A stretch of DNA of 64,000 nucleotides from Rhizaria sp. SCN 62-66. Its lineage: Eukaryota > Rhizaria, unplaced. Under the pieces are notes generated by a model, which searched no databases, was not told the origin of the DNA, and worked only from the letters and a program-made list of their open reading frames with translations. The stretch spans positions 1 through 64,000 of the forward strand of contig MEDY01000101.1 in NCBI GenBank assembly GCA_001724265.1. The letters run 5' to 3'. Both the position numbers and the translations under genes were made by a program. Positions 58,501 to 64,000 of the stretch are shown here, in pieces; position 1 is the first letter of the stretch, and each line of letters starts with the position of its first letter.

Positions 58501-61500
58501 AGTGATGCAAGCAGCGGTGCGGCTGTGTGGCGGCTGCTCAAGGCGAGCACACGTGTTGCGAAGCGAGAAAGCGAGGCCTCCGTGTGCGCCAACACTGCGG
58601 ACGCCGCGGCAAGAACTTCGGGGGCATACTGCACAGCTTTAGGTGCAGCGTTTTCGCCAGAAAAGTCTTCTGCGTCTGTGTCACCGTCAGCCGCTGCCGT
58701 GACGCGCTGGCTCTCAGAGAGGATCGCGCTCGCGCACAGTCGCATCAGCAAGCCATCCGCAGCGGCCGTTCCAGGGTGATGCACTGCTGCAGACAACGCC
58801 ACAACCGCAAGCGGCGCAAGGATGCGCAGACGGCGGAGTGATACAGATGCGATGAACGCATCTGTCTCGCTTTGCATAGCACTGCTATTTATATCCGCAC
58901 TGTTTGTTGTTGTGGACACAATAAGGTCCAGACCAAGACCGGGACCCGCACGCCGTGCGAGCGCAAACGCAGATGTCAGCCGTTGCTGAGCCGTTGGGCC
59001 CGTGTGGTCGCAATCGTCGCACCTATTGACGTCCGAAAGATCAAGTGTTACAGAGCCACCAACAGCGGCCACTAGGGCAGCATTGAAATCTGTCCACGCC
59101 TCGCTCAAGGTGATGTCGGTCCTTGCAGGTGTGCCAAAGCTATCATGTTTTGGAGCAATGTTAGCGCGTAAGAAGGCAAGATACGCAGTCTCAACTGCGG
59201 ACCAGACAGTGAGCGCCAGAGGCGCGTGCGCGGTCGGCGCAAACGACATTTGCGGCATCATTAAATGTCGACGCGCGCGCGCACTCGGCGACTGAGAGCG
59301 CGCTAACAGCCGTGCAGACTGCGACGCAGAAGCAAGCGCAGCGTACAACAGGAACGCACCAACGGGGCCCGGCGTAGCTATGTTCGCTACGGGGCTGAGC
59401 CATGCAGTCGCCGCAAACGCAGCGGCACGGGCTGCGCGCTCCCAAAGAGGCAACGGTAGCGGGGTCAGTGTGGGGCGGGCAGTGGGTGGCAGCGCGAGCC
59501 GTAAATCTGCGTCTGTAGAAACAAAAGCTGATCGAATTGCACTCTGGAGTTGTTGTCCAGAAGCAAGTGGAGAAGGGACAGGGCGAGGAGCAGATGCACC
59601 ACTGTCCGTGGCAGTCGTCGTCGTCGTCAGCGCAGGGCCTGCAGTCAACGATGATGACGGGGCGGCCGTGACTGTCACAACCATGCTTCCGCGGTTAGAA
59701 TTTGGAGCAGTACCGGCCACGTAGCTTGTCAGCACAGTGCTGAGGCGGTTCGACGACGCAGCGATAACTGCAACGTCTTCACTATCGTCGGCAGGTGGGA
59801 GAGCAGGAGTGCCAGTCTGAGCCAGGCGCATGCGCGGAGAGCGCACAGGAGAAGGCAGGAAACCTGTCGGTGACAAGGGGCGCCGCATAAAGGACACGTC
59901 AGCAGCAGCGGGCGCGTCAGCAGTGCTGTTGTCGTGCTCGGCGAGCGCAGCAAGGCGGTTTTGCTGCTGCTGAGGAGAGCCTCCAGCGGCGGCGCGCGCA
60001 GTCGGAGTTGGCGCGAACCCTGCCAGGGACACTGGACCGTCACGGCGCTGCGGCCTCAACGCGCCCGACGCCGCTGCTGTTGCGCCAGCATCTGAGGAAG
60101 CCGAAGCTGACGCGTACGTGACGGTGGGCACTGTGTGCCGCGAGCGGAACAGCGTCTTAGAACGGGTGCCGTGCGCGTGCTCCGTTGCGAGAACGGACTG
60201 CAAAGAGTCCCAGAACTCATGTACAGCAGCCCTCGCCGACGCAGCGTCATCATGCTTGGCAGCGGTCTCCAAAGAGTCGGTCAGTAGTTCCCACGCAACA
60301 AGCAGCGAACTGTCACCGGTCAGCGCCAGACTCTGCAGCAGTGTAACAGCTCCGGGAGAGAGGGTTGGCGAGGGTGCGGGCCGACACCAGCGCAACAGCT
60401 GCAACGTCGTATCGTCGTTACGGCAATTGACAGCTGTTGCAGAAAGCTGTGCAATGTGATCACATAGCGCGGCGATGGGAGCAGAGACAGAGGCGCGCCA
60501 AGTAGTCGCAACACTCGATACTTCGTCAGCAAGCTTAGCCATAGCCTCATGGAGAACAGATGACTCTTCGTTTGCGGGCGTCAACATCGTCGGTAAGTGA
60601 GCATCAGCCAGCAGCATCAGCGCGGGAGCTGCGTTTTCCAGAGAATGTGACGTCAGCGCACCAGCAGCACCAACAGTCAGAGCAACTAAATCTTCAAAAG
60701 GAAGAGCTGCATCAGCAGGCAGAGCGTGTGCTAGCACCGCGGTGCATGCAGTTGCAGCCGATAAGAGTCGCTGCAGCAACTCCGCGCGCGTGTGTGGTGG
60801 AAGAGGAAGACCGGCTGCAGCAGTGCGGATTGCTGCACCTGCGATGTTAGTCGCTGGAATCGAGGGGCTAGGAATCAGACGAAGCGAGAGTAAGTGCGCA
60901 AAAAGCGCATCCGGAACGGAAATACGACCAGCGGAGAGAAGTGCAACCACTGCATGGGTAAGCAGCGGGCTCAAGACATAGGCAGCCGTTGTATCCGAGG
61001 GCAGGGTCAGCAGAGCAACAGCACTGGCCAACGGCGGTTGTGATGCGATATCAGCTGTGACTTCGTTGTAAAGGGACGGCAGTGAGGCATTCAACAAACG
61101 TCCATCTGTGCCGTTATCAGTTGCAATATGTGATCCAGCTGACAGAGACACAGGCAGTGTCAACGCGTGACCGCGCATGGCCTTGGCGAGCACTGCGCAC
61201 GTCGTAAGCGGATCTCGATAAGCAGCTAACTCTAAAGCAAACGTCTCGGCATCAGTTACAACCTCATTATCGCGCAAAAACGCAACAAACTGTGCGGCTC
61301 CCACACGGGGGCACGTGGCGGCAGCCCCCGCAGCAACGGCTGAGGGCATCGGCGTCAGGCGCCAAAGTGCAGCGAGGCGTGTCAGCTCTGCCGTAAGAGC
61401 CTCACAGCAAAGAGATGCTGCAGAGGCCACCGATGAGAGCGCGCGGACTGGAACACTGCGCGTGGTTGCTGACGTTTGAGTTGTGTAGCAGGCGGCGAGG

Positions 61501-64000
61501 CCCAATGGAGCAGAACGCGTGGCACGAGAGCGAATTGCGTTCGAGTCCGCACTGGAGTCGTTGCTACCACGCGCACAAACCGCACTGGCCACCATGCTCA
61601 CTAGACCAGACTTATGATCATTATATTCGCAGTCAAGATAAAGTTCAGAGGGCAGATTTGCGAGGCAAGTACTCACAGCAGCAACAAGTTCACTGTTACG
61701 TGTCATGGCGAGCGTGGTGAGATGCAAAGCATCAGCGGCGGGTAACGTCAGTCCACTCAACGCATGTGCAACAGTAGCTGGCAGAGCTGCAATGTTGTCA
61801 TTAGATAGAACAATCGCAGACGCCTGAGACGTAGCAGCAGCAACCACAAGGTCAACACTCGCGATTGTGTTCGCAGAAGTCGCCGCACTTGGAATGATCA
61901 GCTCGCCGAGGAAGAATGCGCGCATCGAGGTATGGATCAGTGATGTAACTGACTCTGCTGTCGACAGGACGACTGCGCGTGCGTCCACTGTCACAACATC
62001 AGGCAATACTGCGTTGTATGCAGTTGGCGACAACAGCCAAATCGGATGGAACCAAGGAGCAGCAACGTCCTCGCCCACCGCGCGCGCAACCGCGCTGTAG
62101 CCCCACGCAAGCGCTGCTAAGACACCAAGGGCTAACCTTGCGTCCCGTGCGCACGCTTCGTTGCGCGGGATCGGCGAGCCAGTCGTATGTGGCAGCGCGA
62201 TGAGAGCGCGAAGCAGAGCGGCCTCGGTGGCGGAGTGTTCGCTCGACAGCATGTGGCCCGTGATGTGCAGCACACGCAGCGACTCGAGCGCCCACACTGC
62301 AACCACACTGGGTGCCGGTACCACCAAGGGGCAAGACCGTGGTGGCATCGTCGGTGACGCCCATCCATCGAGCACTGCAAATGCAGTAGATGAGCCACTC
62401 TGACTGTTGTTAGCGCTGAAAGCGGCCAGCGCGGGCACCGCAGTGGCCCAAGACGGTGGACACAGCAATGCGAGCGACGTAGGGTGCCTCCAGAGGCTTG
62501 AAGCGGCTGAGACAGCGACGCAGAACTCAACAAGATCATGCTGACGCTTCGCTAAGATGTCGGCCGAGCACGGCGGTGAGTGAACAATCGCAAGAAAAGC
62601 GCCAGCGGTTCCTGTAGCGCCAGGCGAGAGTGTGGCAACGCGCGGTGCCCACGCAGTAGCGATTGCTGCGACCGCAGAGTGCAGCGCAGGAGAAACATTC
62701 AAATCCGGGGCGCGAGCGGCAAGCGACGACATGATGAGCGCACAGTCAGCGGCGGTGTCCGCAACAGAGGCAGTCGCGCACTTCGATGTGTAGTGCGCGC
62801 AGGAAAGTGGGTCAGCGCATGTCAGAATATGAGATGCCTCAGCAAATATTAGTGCAGCAGAGCGCGCAATCGCCGCCGCTTCTGCTGCTGGGCCAGCGCG
62901 CGCAGCCTCGGAGAGGTGATCAGCACGACAAGCGGCGAATATGGTCGATGGTTCATGTCCAGAGTGCACAGGAACTGCACGAAGTGCTGTTGTTAAGAAC
63001 AACGCATCTGCTTGCTTAATGACGCCATGTGAAACCAAAACGGCACACAACTGAACAAGAGAGCGCGACTGGGGATCCGTCAAAGAGCAATCAGTGTCTG
63101 TAGCAGAGAAAACAACGCTAGCACTGACAGCAGACGCAGACGAGGAACTCATACTACTATTCGCGGAGCTACTCATCGACAGCCCGTCTGAGTTCAAGGC
63201 CGCAAAAGGCCAGCCAGCCTCGCGCCGCCGCTGTTGCAGCGCATTATCGTCAGCCTCTGTGATCTGCTTGCTGTCGCCGCGCCATTGAGCCACAGGCGCA
63301 CTAGCCCACAGCGTACCTGCAGCTTTGGTCGCTCGGGGGTACTCGGAGCCAAACAGCGCCGCAGTGCCAGCAGCAGACGCCACGCAGTGCAGCGCAGTGT
63401 CCCAGAATCTGTCGGCTGCGGCAGTGAGCGGCTCAGTGACTGCAGAGGATGACGCAGAATGCTCGAACGTAGCCCAGGCAGTGCGCAGTGCCACATCGCC
63501 AGAAAGCGCGAGGAGCTCAAGTGTCTCGACCTCCGAGCGTGAAAGCACGGGCACGCCGCGCACGCCAGCACAGAGACCGGCGCCGAGTTGCAATGCCGCA
63601 GCGGACGCAGCAAGAGAGCGGGGACGCATTACCTCAGACGCAGTGGGCACGACTGAGGCTGCAACGTTGGCGACAGCGGTGGAAGTGCGAGACGGCCAGC
63701 AGCAAACGACGTCAGCACTTTGCGCGGCAGCGTGATGCAAAAAGCGCAGCAGCCGTTGAGTTTCCGCAGCGACGTTCTTCGACGTAGTCCCAAAAATTAA
63801 ACCACCAGTGTTTGTGCTCGTGTTGGGGTTGCAAACGTCATCGGTACGCCAACGCGCGCCGAGCGCTGTCAAAGCCCGCTCAAATGCAGCCGCATCTCCG
63901 GTTGCGTCAAAGGCTTCGCACGCGGACATGAGCACAGGATCACGACCCCGCAGCGCGAGAAGCGGCGTGCCTTGTGCCGTGAGAGCGCCGAGTGCAGTCA
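52524..64000 (-). CDS. Giant Ala/Ser-rich protein with degenerate repeat modules, 5' part beyond window
   Basis: One uninterrupted frame of 3,824 residues runs from beyond the right edge to the stop at 52524. The frame is still open at base 64000, so the true start is not visible. Composition is Ala, Ser, Thr and Val-rich. Much of the protein reads as helical segments rather than simple repeats, with disordered stretches near 59400-60100, 56270-56800 and 52560-55100. At least five degenerate copies of a module are visible: a helix with a Leu-Ala-Leu core, GD or DP, an Ala-Trp/Phe helix, a variable linker, and FWD-L or LLDTL. The copy at the right edge (LLALRGRDPVLMSACEAF then ATGD) is the clearest. 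I do not recognise the family and see no catalytic motif. Third codon positions use A and T more often than in the 5,720-residue gene. A scaffold-like role is a guess. Confidence 0.72.
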   Translation of the reverse strand, partial: TALGALTAQGTPLLALRGRDPVLMSACEAFDATGDAAAFERALTALGARWRTDDVCNPNTSTNTGGLIFGTTSKNVAAETQRLLRFLHHAAAQSADVVCCWPSRTSTAVANVAASVVPTASEVMRPRSLAASAAALQLGAGLCAGVRGVPVLSRSEVETLELLALSGDVALRTAWATFEHSASSSAVTEPLTAAADRFWDTALHCVASAAGTAALFGSEYPRATKAAGTLWASAPVAQWRGDSKQITEADDNALQQRRREAGWPFAALNSDGLSMSSSANSSMSSSSASAVSASVVFSATDTDCSLTDPQSRSLVQLCAVLVSHGVIKQADALFLTTALRAVPVHSGHEPSTIFAACRADHLSEAARAGPAAEAAAIARSAALIFAEASHILTCADPLSCAHYTSKCATASVADTAADCALIMSSLAARAPDLNVSPALHSAVAAIATAWAPRVATLSPGATGTAGAFLAIVHSPPCSADILAKRQHDLVEFCVAVSAASSLWRHPTSLALLCPPSWATAVPALAAFSANNSQSGSSTAFAVLDGWASPTMPPRSCPLVVPAPSVVAVWALESLRVLHITGHMLSSEHSATEAALLRALIALPHTTGSPIPRNEACARDARLALGVLAALAWGYSAVARAVGEDVAAPWFHPIWLLSPTAYNAVLPDVVTVDARAVVLSTAESVTSLIHTSMRAFFLGELIIPSAATSANTIASVDLVVAAATSQASAIVLSNDNIAALPATVAHALSGLTLPAADALHLTTLAMTRNSELVAAVSTCLANLPSELYLDCEYNDHKSGLVSMVASAVCARGSNDSSADSNAIRSRATRSAPLGLAACYTTQTSATTRSVPVRALSSVASAASLCCEALTAELTRLAALWRLTPMPSAVAAGAAATCPRVGAAQFVAFLRDNEVVTDAETFALELAAYRDPLTTCAVLAKAMRGHALTLPVSLSAGSHIATDNGTDGRLLNASLPSLYNEVTADIASQPPLASAVALLTLPSDTTAAYVLSPLLTHAVVALLSAGRISVPDALFAHLLSLRLIPSPSIPATNIAGAAIRTAAAGLPLPPHTRAELLQRLLSAATACTAVLAHALPADAALPFEDLVALTVGAAGALTSHSLENAAPALMLLADAHLPTMLTPANEESSVLHEAMAKLADEVSSVATTWRASVSAPIAALCDHIAQLSATAVNCRNDDTTLQLLRWCRPAPSPTLSPGAVTLLQSLALTGDSSLLVAWELLTDSLETAAKHDDAASARAAVHEFWDSLQSVLATEHAHGTRSKTLFRSRHTVPTVTYASASASSDAGATAAASGALRPQRRDGPVSLAGFAPTPTARAAAGGSPQQQQNRLAALAEHDNSTADAPAAADVSFMRRPLSPTGFLPSPVRSPRMRLAQTGTPALPPADDSEDVAVIAASSNRLSTVLTSYVAGTAPNSNRGSMVVTVTAAPSSSLTAGPALTTTTTATDSGASAPRPVPSPLASGQQLQSAIRSAFVSTDADLRLALPPTARPTLTPLPLPLWERAARAAAFAATAWLSPVANIATPGPVGAFLLYAALASASQSARLLARSQSPSARARRHLMMPQMSFAPTAHAPLALTVWSAVETAYLAFLRANIAPKHDSFGTPARTDITLSEAWTDFNAALVAAVGGSVTLDLSDVNRCDDCDHTGPTAQQRLTSAFALARRAGPGLGLDLIVSTTTNSADINSSAMQSETDAFIASVSLRRLRILAPLAVVALSAAVHHPGTAAADGLLMRLCASAILSESQRVTAAADGDTDAEDFSGENAAPKAVQYAPEVLAAASAVLAHTEASLSRFATRVLALSSRHTAAPLLASLAGASDYLSARANGTTISSVAVPSPLSTLVLALDASAAALGYIPLHRQRNSSAATPAFSCLALSQQSLTALARAWRPHEDSTLVALLQREGRLWRAQRTRAVSGPVAGVFALGEVYHFACHVAPALIPGAFTLHAAEREPLELLLCDGDAAVSAIWLDLMAAVAATGVAYHDAISVPASVLFESGVITELVAVSLQGVQTAAATALLARVREGDPRGDRERFAILHWILHGAFPASAHSQSHSHAGAMCVDIDSEMVCATHRTLPFASLSADRFVARCHPSLASLTAAELLYLRRALAVAVSDSIAAGDAACGPRAQSALTGALLDGAATETSPLPGASPSSSLAVTTLSPEASITSPSPDSGNSNSHTASAAAELIGGVHRSVLRATACAMFAAVDIAFPRGFASLRRAAITASSATAAAAMITAESPQCGCAASALAVALPSDLTDSLTHCARSWRRRLAPPLRRLVSVFSAYAQRGILSARAAAALEARVLLDDAALVQAFAAYEEGLTRAQNMSRHYSFGLADNTTRSSARALHALALTELLDTLARVAQRRLGDVDNVLLEPCACGPPRPVLSINALPSPSSQTQSHVHSQSQTQSGPPTQPHTQSQSFTNAHLPAHSQSHTAHGMSNSSSGELPPRVPLSGAPTRTHTNTGMTQIQPLTPVVGVAGESDLPNSVSMARLFPPPRAVNAGKANGPASAPAAASAAAAWGRAGSAALPGAIPSGPAAVGPPSSPAPGLSAVEAQHGLHSATLPAIAVASNDANVQSCDTNIDGAVRNMNAAVNAVSANDRELMRSAAWVAAVSTAKATVACTLETEEASLCRLLFALHSSRGLSSLELAHVLAVFASDARDGSGSLQRLWWADAPHAAAVASAASVALHAAVVAFRSAHSDAEGCGDPLRAQDLVSRATLDLYNSLTSVAVRSWPRLTVQERMCAHLAANWSFCGLLRCERDALLQAVLAPVSAAVPAAVRTLSQAAMESWSVYTRDKAALEAEVSHVRHNIATTASTAQAAGDIATLQALAAADAELAADSVHAAHAILSALWQRFAVAADAAVATALARPLAAAALTVLRSVRSAVAAYEARVAMRARRRVAAAAQSSGMNAIHLAAAASHQILSAPATNAVPGFVAASELGWGSLSPTVSSFSVAATDAHTGHLLPAAAVNPGSGSTDGDDDCNSGSSSRAALVQAGTLRPVSSLCALTTAPVAGRMSTVFSGVIPQRSRATSSDAGRGHIAAALALATAAMSSAADGNGPLVRSSLTVPMSRGDAAPSPSGVAATELEIEEVDADCIVAPFAASAQSRAPQRTRTQTEASTAASNSRRPAVPSAAIPGSASQTESPVDRDADMNANDANASDVGDNTPQRAAAVATEGSNEVSMSDSAAFFARGRNAITLNVVTDITAGSAAAVGVGSVLTAPSPSFAASTPPLPLTVSDLDDLIALLTAVFSTSVADSPFIAWNGDLAVLLAAFAEALAPETSPIATAADVAARGTLVLSALASASGVRNTSSGSATAASGTPSGISGARALSSQQQSAIQQQGKDATVSVQSPVDVVTPGLHSVSGTMPPLSVSRSAQIPTALASATATALSNALTPLNDATGYDWTDSAALARYSPLGDNTNASDSDGTANAASVTPTVVGTSASATNNNAARYSVSSVGGASVPGMDTASGFGTNGSSNGALSIAAARALLPRFDMRALSQATLAQQAAAAAFDVFSRSGLLWPHYIRSSTGSNNTSNKNNTRDDASSLTSWFASVLVSHTARCAVELLLPSFSMYDTAPTSTDETPTGAALARPAAYTATSSTNDNASNGNGAAGGATPRHQYSMQMQYQAGSATGHAVGNHSAQTGDNADAMSDACSSVWDSATGSVLWTPSQNQTAAAQRGGANNPHSNGHSGAGTGLPSGVVGVSDSQLQLQLMLAESDRATSVTGSVAAGPATGSGAIGAVARTDCATPRLPLLPTPQVAVPSKVVELMDTIVALAHARRRRGPQ

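Overview
The window is nuclear DNA from a eukaryotic microbe. Very GC-rich coding regions alternate with AT-rich spacers. Genes carry spliceosomal introns, and there are clear nuclear-encoded mitochondrial proteins and a kinesin-9, a motor family tied to cilia and flagella, so the organism (or a life stage) is probably flagellated. Long Ala, Ser, Gly and Gln tracts interrupt otherwise conserved proteins. I cannot fix the lineage from sequence alone; a free-living or zoosporic GC-rich protist is the most I would claim.

Layout, left to right: the 5' end of a secreted Cys-containing protein (-, cut by the window edge); cyclophilin H (+); diphthamide synthase subunit DPH1 (-); a 17 kb gene for a low-complexity protein of about 5,720 residues with a Sel1-like repeat near its C-terminus (+); a 2.2 kb AT-rich gene-free stretch; kinesin-9 (-); succinate dehydrogenase anchor subunit SDHD (+); a PARL-type mitochondrial rhomboid protease (-); a protein of about 2,870 residues whose mitochondrial presequence starts on a separate small exon (-); a probable Mediator MED22 subunit (+); a SLC25A34/35 (OAC-like) mitochondrial carrier (-); a TBC1D13-like Rab GAP (+); a long-chain acyl-CoA synthetase (+); and a giant repeat-bearing protein of more than 3,820 residues running off the right edge (-). 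Three giant genes occupy more than half of the window. Neighbours mostly alternate in strand, so most spacers are shared divergent promoters or shared convergent 3' regions.

I reconstructed ten introns by joining reading frames and checking phase and homology. All ten begin with GTACG and end with CAG or TAG. Four or five products are mitochondrial (SDHD, the rhomboid, the carrier, the 2,870-residue protein, perhaps the acyl-CoA synthetase pathway), but I see no operon-like logic; this is an ordinary eukaryotic gene neighbourhood. The most unusual content is the uniform GTACG donor, the three giant low-complexity proteins, and a degenerate repeated module in the last one. I found no CRISPR array, transposon, convincing tRNA or rRNA gene.
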